A stretch of 64,000 nt of DNA from Serinus canaria (Eukaryota > Chordata > Aves > Passeriformes > Fringillidae), in assembly GCF_022539315.1 (NCBI RefSeq), contig NC_066343.1, positions 43,603,433-43,667,432 on the forward strand, read 5' to 3'. The notes below the pieces were generated by a model. It did not search any database, had not been told where the DNA came from, and saw only the letters and a program-made list of their open reading frames with translations. The position numbers and the translations under genes were made by a program. Of this stretch, positions 1 through 10,299 are shown piece after piece. Within the stretch, counting starts at the first letter, position 1. Each line of letters opens with the position of its first letter.

Positions 1-385
1 CACTTGTCTGAAGATGAAGTGCCTGTCATAACTGGAGGTACTGTGGGAGGTACAGGTTCTGGTGAAGAATCTCTAGCAGCCAAGCCATACTGTAGAGACA
101 TGTCACAAACCTTTACAGGCTGCTGTGGTCTGAGGTCCAGCCCTCATCACTGTACTCAGAAGATCTGTATGCTTAGATACCCACTGCACACATTTTATCC
201 CACAGCACTGCAGATTTTTAGTAGTATGTCAGTGTGGCTGAAAAGTACAGCGGCTTTCCAGGGATATATTTGCAGGCCTAACGAGATACAGTAATGGAGT
301 GCAGCCAGTGCAGTCAAGTTCAGCTTTGCAGAAAGTCCAGTCTGCTTGTTTCTAATTTCCTGCCTCACTCTTCTTGTCTGTCCAG

Positions 386-444
386 CCCTGGCTCTCACGT
401 GGACTCACAGTCAGATGCACACAAGACTCCTAAGGAGTGTCCAG
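386..444 (+). CDS. Candidate small internal coding exon (59 bp), gene unknown
   Basis: A long pyrimidine-rich tract ending in TGTCCAG precedes position 386, and the segment ends in CCAG followed by GTAAGTGATT, a near-ideal donor at 445. In the second frame it is open and reads PGSHVDSQSDAHKTPKECP, with one spare base at each side (intron phases 2 then 1). The third frame is also open, and the first frame has a stop. The hydrophilic S/D/H/K composition is plausible for a disordered protein region. I do not recognise the protein. If real, it is an internal exon of a plus-strand gene, either one ending before the CpG island at 36 kb or one for which that island is an alternative promoter. Splice signals this good also occur by chance in introns, so confidence is limited. 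Confidence 0.33.
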
Positions 445-1661
445 GTAAGTGATTCTTTGCCTCATCCATGTGTTTAATGCAGCAGTTCAACTGCAATGGA
501 AACAATGATAGAAAGCTCCTGACATAGACAGAACGGCAAGATCTGCTGTATGTAAATATTTAACCCTGAATCGGGCTCCAGACTGTGAATTTGGATGCCA
601 TTTTCTCTGTTCTTTGGAGTACAATTCAGCGCAGACAGTTGTCAAAGGAGGCTTCAGGCAGAAGTCACAGGAAGGAGGAGCCTCAGGTGATGGGGGTATC
701 AAACAGAGGGCAGCCGGCCCCTTAAGGGACTGAATCATGAAGCTGTGATTGCTAAATCAAGGCAAAGGAACTCTTTAGACAACATGAAAAAAATTGGGTT
801 TTCTGCTGTCAACTTCACCTCTCCATTGTGAAAATGACTGCTTAGTCTGCAACACAACCAAAACCTGAGTGGAGCGAGCCCCTCCTGCTTCTTTGGTCAG
901 GGCTTTTAAGATTTTAATTTTCAGTGATCACTTCCTTGAAAATGCAGCCACATTGTCATGTGGATTTAAGGATTTGTAAGTGGAAGCAAAGAGTTAAGCA
1001 GAATCTGAGGGAAACAGTACAGCTGTTACCAGCAGATCGGAGGGTTGTGGCATGTGACTCAGGTAGGAATTCCAGCTTAATCCAACCTCCCACTCAAAGC
1101 AGCAGAGTGTGTTACAGAAGGTCTGTGTCTGGAATGCACATTTTATTTCTTATCCTCCTATAGTGTGGTAGTGAAGAGCACTTGCCTTCCATTTTCTTCA
1201 ACAACATAGCAGTGAAAATGAGACAAACACATATTTTATAAAACAATTTTTAGACTACAGCCTAAAAAACACACATTTATATTTTTTCAGGAGATCTGAA
1301 TGGCATTAATTATAATTCTCATTATATTCCTTTAATATTTTGATGAGTAATGGAAAAATATTTTGAGTTGTTACATATTTTTATTACAATTGTGACTTAA
1401 GTAAGACAAGAGTGGCTGTACAACGATACATTACGGGCCTACATTTTTCTTTATTTAGAAATGTGGCTTTAGTCTGTGGTTTTCTAGTCTGAAAATCCTA
1501 TATATTCACAGAACATGGTCAGAAGTGACCTTACAAAATGCAGGATGGTAGAGAACTAGGCCAAAAAACTCCACATCATACATGGATATCTGACAAATGT
1601 ATATAAAAAGTTTAATGGTGGGGGAAAACAAATTGCATTTTCTCAATAAGTAACAATGGTG
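445..1661. other. Non-coding stretch, nothing recognised
   Basis: No repeat family, RNA gene or convincing exon was recognised. The short ORFs here have no protein-like composition. Confidence 0.5.
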
Positions 1662-2151
1662 TGTCCTGGTTTTAGCCAAGGACTGGGTTAATTTTTCACA
1701 GCAGTCAAGAGGGGGAAGGGGCTGAAATTAAGTGGGCACAGCCAGGACTCTCAGGTTATTTGGTACCATCTTACCTTCCTGCTGGGATGGGCTCTCACTT
1801 TGGCAAAAAAGGTTGTCACTGGTCAGGGGAACAAGTGGGGCTTGCATAGGGTCCACTTGCCATTGTTGCATTTTCCCAGCTATGGTGAGAATTTTGCATG
1901 CAAATATCCCTCTCTTTTTACACTTTTGCTGTTAGTATTATTGCTGTTGCTGTTTGTTTTCTTCTGTCATTGCTTTTTCCAGTAAATAGTTTTTATCTCA
2001 AGCCATGATCTTTGCCTTTTGTGCCTCCAACTCCCCTCTCTGGCCACCCACAGGGAGAAGAGAGGGGTGAGAGGGGGATCGAGTGCCAGCATGGTTTTGT
2101 GGGAGCACTGAACTGAGGAATACTATTCCTGAACCCCACTAAACCCCAACA
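1662..2151 (+). mobile_element. Solo LTR of an avian endogenous retrovirus
   Basis: The segment of about 490 bp begins TGTCCTGGTTTTAGCC and ends CCACTAAACCCCAACA, giving the TG...CA ends of an LTR. From memory, the opening (TGTCCTGGTTT followed by GGGTTAATTTT) is typical of ERVL-like LTRs abundant in bird genomes. A T/G-rich middle is followed by a G-rich block near 2050-2080. No gag, pol or env sequence flanks it, so it is read as a solo LTR left by recombination between two LTRs. A clean target-site duplication was not seen: the bases just outside (TGGTG and GTAGT) do not match exactly, so the ends may be off by a base or the duplication has decayed. Confidence 0.7.
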
Positions 2152-2677
2152 GTAGTGTTGCCTAGGCAGTCAAATTTCATGTGGATCTGGACCATTTGCT
2201 TTAGAAATTCTGTATTTCACAACTGAATTGGTATCCAGTAGAAGTTAGGGGACCATTAGCTGTTTTGTGTAGAATGGGCCTTATTCTGTGTTTCTGCAGT
2301 TCAGCACTAACTGCTGTTGTAGATGATAGGATACAGAACCTGAGAGACCAACCAACTGGTGCTGGATGGCTTATTTTATGATCTTATATTCTGAAGGGCT
2401 CCAGGAAGGAAGAAGATTAGATGCCACAGGCCAGCCAAAATTGACCTTAGTTGCAGTACTTCCTCCTCCCTTTTAAGGACATCTGCCTGAAATTGCATAT
2501 ATTTCTGAATTTTATTATGAAAGAAGAATGCATTTCATTGCAGAAAATGACTTTTTTTCCTACTGGATTATAGCATCTGTCTATCAAAAACAAATTCCTT
2601 CTCAATTTTGACCAGCATTGGAACACAGAGATCAAAATGGAATTCTTATACTGTTTAAGAGTTACCCGCTATTAAAG
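2152..2677. other. Non-coding stretch, nothing recognised
   Basis: Unique-looking AT-rich sequence between the LTR and the CR1 element. No exon, RNA gene or repeat was recognised. Confidence 0.5.
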
Positions 2678-5600
2678 AATGATGGAATCATTTTAGTTGG
2701 AAAAGACTTTAGGATTATCTATTAACCCAGCACTGCCAAGGCCACCCCTAAGCCATGTCCCCAAGCACACAACTACACGTCTTTTAAATACCTCCAGATA
2801 TGGTAGGTCAACCACTTCCCTGGGCAGCCTGTTCTAATGCTTGATAATCCTTTCCATGAAGAAATTTTCCTCAAGTCTAATCTAAACCACCCATGGAGCA
2901 ACTTCAGGCCCTGTTGCTGGTTGCCTGGGAGAAGAGGCTGACCCCTGCCTCACCACAACCTCCTCTCAGGCAGTTGTAGGGAGCAATAAGGTCTCCTGCG
3001 AGCCTCCTTTTCTCCTGGCTAAACATCCCCAGCTCCCTTAGCCGCTCCTCACAGAACTTGCACTCCAAACACTCCTCCAGCTCCACTGCTGTTCTCTGGA
3101 TATGCTCCAGACATTCAATGTCTTTCTTGTCACAAGAGGCCCAAAACTGAACACAGGGCTTGACATGTGGCCTCACCAGTGCCAAGAACAGGGGGCTGAT
3201 GACCACCACGGACCTGCTCTTTGCACTATTGCTGATACAGGCCATGATGCCATTGGCCTTCTTGGCTACCTGGGCACACACTGGCTCATATTCAGCTGTT
3301 GTTGACCAGCACCCCCAGGCCCTTTTCTGACAAGCAGTTTTCTAGTCACTCTGCCACAGCCTCTAGGGCTGCTTGATCTTGTTGTGATTCAAGGGCAGGA
3401 CCTGGCACTTGGCCTTTTTCAACCTCATGCCATTGTTCTTGGCCCATAGATCCAGCCTGTCCTGATCCCTCTGCAGAGCCTCTGAACCCTCCAGCAGATC
3501 AATGCTTTGCCAAACTTGGTGTCATCTGCAAACTGGTTGAGGGGGCACTCAATCTCCTCGTGAATGAAGTCATTAAACAGGACTGACTGTGCCAGTCCTG
3601 AGCATCCAGTGGTCACCAACTGATGGCTGGATGGAACTCCTTTGACCACAACTCTCTCGGCCCGGCCATCCAGACAATTTTTAACCCAGGGAAGGGTGCA
3701 CTTGTCCAAGCTGTGGGATGCCAGCTCTCCTGCCAGGAGAGCCATGTGGGAGGCAGTGTCAAAGGCTTTGCTGAAGACCATGTGTACAACATCCCCTCAT
3801 CCTCTAGATGGGTCACTTCATCACAGGAGGTGATCAGGTTGTCAAGCAGCACCTGCCTTTGACAAACCCAGGCTGCTGGGGCCTGATCCCCTGGTCCTGC
3901 ATGTGCTGTGTGATGGCACTCAGGGTGATCTGCTTCATGACCATCCCTGGCATTGAGGTCAGACTGACAGGCTTGTAGTTCCCTTGATCCTTTTCCCAGC
4001 CCTTTTTGTAAATGTGTCCCATTTCCAAACTTCCTGTCAATACCAGGACTAGTTTCCAAACTCCCAGTAACCTGGTATTGGTCCAGTTAGCCAGGATGTT
4101 TGGTTAATGATGGAAAGTGAGCTTGTGAGCACTTCCATCAGTACCCTTAGTAAACTTGAGGGGATCTCATCCAGCCTCAGAGACTTGTGTGTGTTAAGAG
4201 GGTTAGCAGGTCACTGGCCATTTTCCCTTGGAGTATGGGGGCTTCATTCTGCCCAGTTCCCATCTTCCTGCTCAGGGCGCGGGAAACCCGGAGGACAACT
4301 GGTCTTGCTCTTAAAGACTGAGGCAAAGAAGTCATTCAATACCTCAGCCTTTTCCTTATCCCTTGTCATTGTAGGATACCACCTGCCCACCCCCAACAAC
4401 CAATGGCAGATGGACATATTTCTTGGCCCCTTTTTGTAGTGAATATGTATTTGTACAAAAATTTTTGGTTGTCTTTTATGGCAGTTCTAGTTGGTCTTTG
4501 GCTCTTCTAATTTTCTCCCTGCATAACTCATGACATATTTTTAGTCCTCCTGAGCTGTTTGTCCCTCCTTCCAAAGGTCATAAACTCTCCTTTTTCTCCT
4601 GAGTTCAGCCTGAGCTCTGTTCAGCCAGGCCAGTCTTCTTCCCAGACAGCTCCTCTTTCAGCACATAAGGACAGTCTGCTCCTGCACCTTTAAGATTGCT
4701 TTCTCAATGTTCAGCCTTCGTGCACTCCCTTGTCCCCTTGGGACCACATCCCAAGGAATGCTACCAGCCAGTCCTGTAAACAGGCCAAAGTCTGCCCCCT
4801 GGAAGTCCCAGGCAGCTCTGGCAGCTCTGCTGACCCCTTCCTTAGAGCTCTGAGAATAGAAAGCAGCTCTCCTTTTGTGGTCTCTGTGCCCAAGATGGCC
4901 TCTGACCACCACAGCTCCCTCTAATCCTCTGTTCACAAGCAGCAGATCCAGCTGGGCACCTTCCCTGGCTGGCTTCCTCACCCACTGTGAGAGAAGTACC
5001 AAGGCCTGTTTCACATAGTTCAGAAACCTCCTGTTCCCTTTCTGCTATGTTGTATTTCCAGCAGGTATCTGGTTTGCTGGAATCCCCTATGAGAGCAAGG
5101 GTCAGTGATTTGAAGGCTTTTCCCAGATACTCATAGAATATTTTATCTGCCTCTTCATCCTAGTTGGGTGGTCTGTAACATACTCCTGCCAGGATATCTG
5201 TCTTGTTGGCCTTCTCTCCAATGCTTATGCATGAACACTTGACCCTATCATCACCCTATCACTGAGCTCTAGACATTTGAAACTCCCTAACATGTAGGGC
5301 TATCTCATGTCTTTTCCTTGCCTGTCCTTTCTGAAGAGTTTAGAGTGATTCATAGCAGGTCTCCAGTAATGCCCCATGTTCCTGTGATGGCAGCCATGTC
5401 ATAACTTTCTTTCCTCAGAGTGGCTTCCAAATTCGCTTTACTGCCCATACTGCATGCATTGGTATAAATGCACTTGGACTATTGATCCCACCCCCATTTT
5501 CTGGGGAGCAGAAGGCACAACAGGCACAATTTCTATGTGATTCTTCTCATGCCCTTCTGTGGTTTATAACATATCAATAACACCTGTGTCTTCACTGCTG

Positions 5601-6215
5601 CATGGATCTCCATCCTTTACCTCCACTGAGAGAGCAGACCGAAAGAACTCACTAGCGCACCATCCCTCAAACATAGGCTTACTGTCCCCAGGTCTCCAGT
5701 GTGCTTGGGGTTTATTCCTTTCCTCTTTTAAACCTAGTTTAGAGATCTCTCATTGGACCCTGCTAAGTCTATAAAGATCTTTTTCCCCACTTCGAGACAG
5801 GTGTCACCAAGTGGCCTGGTGTCATTTAAACCAACCTGTCAAAACCACCAAAATTCTACCACTGACACCAATCTTGAAGTCAGGTGTCAATCTGGTAGCT
5901 CTTCCCCTTTCTTCTCTCATTATTCTCTGCACCTGGAAGGCTAGACGAGAACATAGTGCTTCTGATATCTTAACCAATTACCTCAAGGCCCTGAAATCTC
6001 TTTTGATTGCTCTGGAACTTCTTCCTCTAAAATTCATCACAGCCTAGTGAAAAATTAATGCCATTCCTGGATAGGAGGCTTTCTCTTCACATCTTTAACC
6101 TCTGCCCCATTGGAGGAGGGAAGTGGACCCACTCTACATGTTGGGTCCTCTGCTCCTTTCAGGGAGTGTTCTGTGACAATGATCCATCTGGTTTTTTTTT
6201 CTTCATGGAAGCAGT
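2678..6215 (-). mobile_element. Long CR1 LINE retrotransposon copy, inactive
   Basis: This is the chicken-repeat-1 (CR1) non-LTR retrotransposon in reverse orientation. The 3' end lies at low coordinates (antisense of the CR1 tail with GGTTGGAAAAGACC-like sequence, 2680-2880). The reverse-transcriptase region follows at about 3000-4100, the linker and endonuclease at about 4100-5480, and the ORF1-proximal sequence at about 5500-6200. At about 3.5 kb it is far longer than most CR1 copies, which are usually heavily 5'-truncated, though still short of a full element of about 4.5 kb. Numerous stops and frameshifts break it. The 5' boundary is approximate, because the sequence loses similarity to what I recall of CR1 between 6180 and 6330. 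Confidence 0.88.
3425..5480 (-). pseudogene. CR1 ORF2 remnant (endonuclease plus reverse transcriptase)
   Basis: The minus strand preserves recognisable ORF2 pieces in several frames. The N-terminal endonuclease motif reads YTNACSMGSK near 5460, with DMAAITGTW near 5400, where active copies have a glutamate (ETW). GVCYRPPN followed by a stop lies near 5170, and a GDSSKPDTCW-like block near 5090. The conserved linker LDLLLVNRG...GHLGHRDH is near 4930. Reverse-transcriptase fragments include VFSKAFDTASH near 3770, LDGRAERVVV, and the catalytic box FADDTK near 3530. ORF2 normally nicks target DNA and copies the element's RNA at that site. Here the stop, the endonuclease substitution and several frameshifts make it non-functional, although the FADD box survives. 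Confidence 0.85.
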
Positions 6216-6477
6216 TTTAATGCTGGGTGTCAGCTGACTAAATTTTGACAACACTTCCATGCTATATGAACCATCATGATCATTATTCTTCAGATCCACT
6301 TGCAAAGCCTCATTCCTCATGCCAAGGTACCTGGGAAGGTGGGGTAGACAATTATAGTTATTAGATTAAGTTGATGATCACTTCAATTTCCAAAAGGGAA
6401 TATTGTGCACCTTCACATCTATTCTCTTATGCTTTTGGAGAAGGAGTTGTTGAGCTCTTCTTCCTGGTTTTCAGTGA

Positions 6478-6735
6478 CAGGACATGTGGAAATGGCTCAA
6501 AGCTGCAACAGAGAAGGTTCAGGCTAGATATAAGAAAAATTTCTTTACTGAGTGGCTGATCAAACACTGGAATAGGCTTCCTGGAGACGTGATCAATACC
6601 CGAAGCCTGTCAATGTTTAAGAGGCATTTGGACAGAGACCTAATAACATGCTTCATCTTATGGTCAGCCCTTATATTGTCACAGAGTTGGACTAGGTCAT
6701 TGTATGTCCCTTCCAAAGGAACTATTCTCCCTGTA
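6478..6735 (+). mobile_element. CR1 LINE 3'-end fragment
   Basis: The plus strand carries the end of CR1 ORF2 and its tail: GGTTCAGGCTAGATATAAG, AAATTTCTTTACTGAG, and a reading of KKNFFTEWLIKHWNRLPGDV. This is the standard C-terminal ORF2 motif (FFTxR..HWNRLP). The fragment is 5'-truncated and inactive. It lies about 260 bp beyond the 5' end of the minus-strand copy, so the two point away from each other. Confidence 0.85.
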
Positions 6736-6739
6736 TTTT

Positions 6740-9095
6740 TATAATGCTTTGAGGTAACAACAAAAGTTTTTAAGTCATTCTTCTACGAAATTTACAGTCC
6801 AGATAAAAAACATGACTGAAGTTCTGCTTAGACCACACCTGTCATTGGACCATGGTTACATTCCACACTGAGAGAAGCTTGGTAATGGAAATGGAAATTC
6901 AATCTGAAAGTAAAAAAGAATCTGGGATGAATAGCTGAAAATATGGGATGACTGAAGCCTGCACAAATTCATCAGAATATGCTATGATATAGCAATTAAA
7001 AGGTAGGTATGTAGTCTTTCAGACTATCAAAGCTAAGGTGATTATTTACAGTATTCATCAAAGTATTTTACTAGAATCAGCATCTTCTACTGAAAGTTTA
7101 TTGTTTTGGAAGGGTATTGTTTGTTTGTTGTTTTTTGCATGATGATCTATTTATATATTTGCTGAGTTATTTCATAAATTATATTTTCCTCAGAGAATGA
7201 AAAACTCAGCATGAACATCTGCAAACTGTGAAGAAAGAACAATGATCTATGCCAAAAATCTTTAAAAACTGTAAGCTGTAAACACTGGACTATTTTTGCT
7301 TGGACCAGGAAATGAAAACAAATTGGTCAAATATTAACTGCATTTGCAGCTGCTAGAGGTAACAGGAGTTGGGGTGGTTTGAACACTAATAATTCTGTAC
7401 TTCAAGCGTATGAAAGAGACTACAATCTGTATGACACAAATCTTGGAGTTTTTATTTTTAACCATGATGGATGATGTACATTTTAAGACTTTCTTCTCTG
7501 AATTTGGATGCCATAAATCACTGTTTTCTCTCTTAGTTCAAAATATTACAGGTATTAAGATTATTCTACAAAATTTTTTCCTCCATCCAGTTTTACCATG
7601 AAGTGATAGTAATACATCAGACTGTAATAAACACCTCTCAACAGCATGATGTTTTCATAGTAAGAAATTGTTTAAGTTTAAAATATAATTTATTGTCATG
7701 GAAGTAAATTAACTCTATTGAAGACAACCCACAGCAATCTGTATGTGCCATATACAATATAGCTCCCAGAATGATTTTCCATGTATCTGTCTGACATGCT
7801 TTCTACTTGTGAAACATGTATCACAGAAGTAATAAAAATGTATTAGTCTGTGTGATTTCTAAGCAATAATTTCTAATACTGTATGTACAATTCTACCAGT
7901 ACACTAATTCTCCTGCTTTTGACATTTGTCTTTGGAATTTATGTGAGAACAAAGCATTTTAAGTACTCTATCCACATAATTTGTTACTTATTTACTATAT
8001 AAAAACCCCTGTTAAATAATTTTCCTTTCCTAAAGGATGACTCTGTAGCAAGACCCTAGATTGTCATGCCAAGGAATAGAGGGCAATCAAAACCTCGATC
8101 TATAATTTCTAATTAAATTGCCAAGCATTGATACACACCATTTTACAACAGCAGATTTCAGCCCTGATGTTCATGTGCATAGAGATCCGTTCTACACTCA
8201 GTATTATTTTTCTTGGCATGTAGCTGGTATATAGCTTATTTCTTCCACATTGCTTTGAGTGTATTATATATTTATCCATTGCTGTAATGAGTGAATCAGA
8301 ACTTGAACATAGACATGCTCAAGTCATAGACATTTGGGAACGTCAAATTTACTGCACAAGCTCTCAGCCCTTGGTGATAGACACAAGTTAATCTTCATTT
8401 CTTATTGCATGACCTAATTCAGAAAAGCACTTATCTAAAGTGCTTGATCTTAAACAAACACTTAAGTCTTTTCCTTTCAGAGATTTTTCTTTTTTAAATA
8501 AGTATTCCATTTCATCAAAATAATGGTATTTTCTAAACACAAACAAATAAGCTACAAGTTTTTCAGTCTAGACTTTCTGCTGGAACTCAGCAGATGACTT
8601 TGTACATAAGATTAATGTCTTCTATGAAGCTTCAGGGAAACAGGGCAAAGCAGCCATCAACCAGTTGTATTACCATTTTGCCATTTTACCACTACCACTA
8701 AGAAGAAAATAATCACCTACCTCAGTTTAAAATGAAAGAAATGAAAGACAGTGTGGCTCAAATAATGTGTCTCATTTTGCTGGGTGGGGCTATAATAATC
8801 TAGGACTAATCTAAAAATGTCCAGGGCATAACTCAGTCATCAGCTTTTGAGTGTTTTGGAACACACTTTATTGATTGAGGACATTTTGTACTATCAAATA
8901 TTTTTTCTCTTGCATGCAGTTAATAAAACCATGACAAACAGAGAAGAAATTCTGTCTTGGAATTTATCAGGACAGAACTTAGTCTTATTGTAGATTTGCT
9001 TTTATGCCAAGATAATAATCACTAAGCACAGATGTAATTTGTTCTGTGATTATATTCAGTATGACATAGAATGGTGATGAGTTTTGTACATTTTG
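6740..9095. other. AT-rich non-coding stretch
   Basis: No coding exon, RNA gene or known repeat was recognised. The short ORFs are what AT-rich sequence yields by chance. Confidence 0.6.
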
Positions 9096-9099
9096 GAGA

Positions 9100-9410
9100 T
9101 GGTCACTTTAAAGGCAGCTACAAAGATTCTCACTTCTCCTGGAGCCACATGGAGAAGACAAGGGTCAGTGAATGTAAGTTGCATTGAGGGAGGCTTCATT
9201 TTGACAGAAGAAAGATTTTCTTTTTTATGGCGGTATATTGTTCATTGGAATAACCTCCCCAGGCACACGGTGAATTCTCCATCACTGGAAGTTTTTTTCA
9301 AGATATGATTGGACAGGATGCTATATATTCCCGGCTTCCTTTCCTGTGATGACTGGGAGACCTTTTGAGGGCCTGCCCAGCCTGGGCTGTTCTGTTGATT
9401 GTATGGTTAG
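9100..9410 (+). mobile_element. Diverged CR1 LINE 3' fragment
   Basis: The plus strand has GACAAGGGTCAGTGAATGTAAG, ATTGGAATAACCTCCCCAGG and a diverged tail through about 9410. These correspond to the terminal ORF2 and 3' UTR of an older CR1 subfamily (the HWNxLPR motif is visible as HWNNLPR near 9250). It is more diverged than the 6478 copy, suggesting an older insertion. Confidence 0.7.
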
Positions 9411-9420
9411 AATTAAGATA

Positions 9421-10109
9421 AACTGGTAAATTGCTAGAGAGCAGGTATTTCTTTCTTTGTATACCGACTTAAGTTTTATAAATATAGAACTTTTACAAGC
9501 TCTTATTTCAATGATCTGTTGTAAAGAATACCATATCCTGAAAGTTTCTAGACACCATTACATAATTTGATGTATGCCTGCCAATTGCATAGAAATTTTC
9601 CACAACCATAGAGTACCATTGACTGTGAACTGTGACCCATACTAAAGAAAGACTAATCTGTAATGAAAAAACTTGGTACATAATTAGATTTGACACACCA
9701 CGTACTGTATTATTGTCTGATGTCTTCATACATATTCCTATTTATGCACTCCTAATTTAAGATCAAGTTGACTCTCTAAATGAGCAAAATAATTATGTGA
9801 ATACTGTTTCTATCTGGCTTTTGAAACACTTCATTTATTTCACTGCTGAAATTCAGTAGTTACAAGAAAGGTAGTTGAAAAAAGCTATCCTTTACATCCT
9901 GTTGTGTGGTGGCTAAGAGCTGGCCTGGAGACCTCGCACTCACAAGCACCCCTAATGACACAATCGCTGCTGCTGCTTGAACCCCGAGCATCCGGTTGTG
10001 TGTCCACCTCAACCGCGACACCTTTGGACTTTTTCCCCCCTCCTAGAAATTTTAGTATGCATTTGTTTTTATTTACAATGCAGTTAAAGCCCACTTTCTG
10101 TTCTCGCAG
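9421..10109. other. Non-coding stretch ending in a possible splice acceptor
   Basis: AT-rich to 9890, then noticeably richer in CpG from 9900 (for example CTCGCAC, AATCGCT, ATCCGGT, AACCGCG). It finishes with TTTCTGTTCTCGCAG, a good acceptor. No protein was recognised. Confidence 0.4.
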
Positions 10110-10295
10110 GACCCTTACCAGAACTGCCCAGCCGGCTACTGCGCCTCCTATATCAGACCCGAGGGACACCAGCTCCTGTCCCAGCGATGCTGCAGCAGAA
10201 CTGGTCACCAGCCTCCATCAGCCCTCCCTTGCCTCTGGCTGTGGGCTCATGTCCTAGCCTAGTCCTGCCCACCCTGGACCCTGCCTGAAGCCCAG
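10110..10295 (+). other. Candidate exon in a local CpG-rich block, unknown
   Basis: The 186 bp segment is bounded by TTCTGTTCTCGCAG on the left and CCCAG followed by GTAGGGG on the right, both credible splice sites. It is clearly richer in G+C and CpG than its surroundings. One frame reads DPYQNCPAGYCASYI and stays open for about 50 codons to a TAG near 10260, so it could be a terminal coding exon if unspliced at the donor, or a non-coding RNA exon. No homologue was recognised. Alternatives are an old processed pseudogene fragment or a conserved regulatory island. Low confidence. Confidence 0.25.
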
Positions 10296-10299
10296 GTAG

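Noticed and set aside
1..294. Open frame from the left edge starting SEDEVPVITGG
   Set aside because: The beginning looks mildly protein-like and might be the end of an exon cut by the window (possible donor at GGAG followed by GTACTG), but the support is too weak and the later residues look random.
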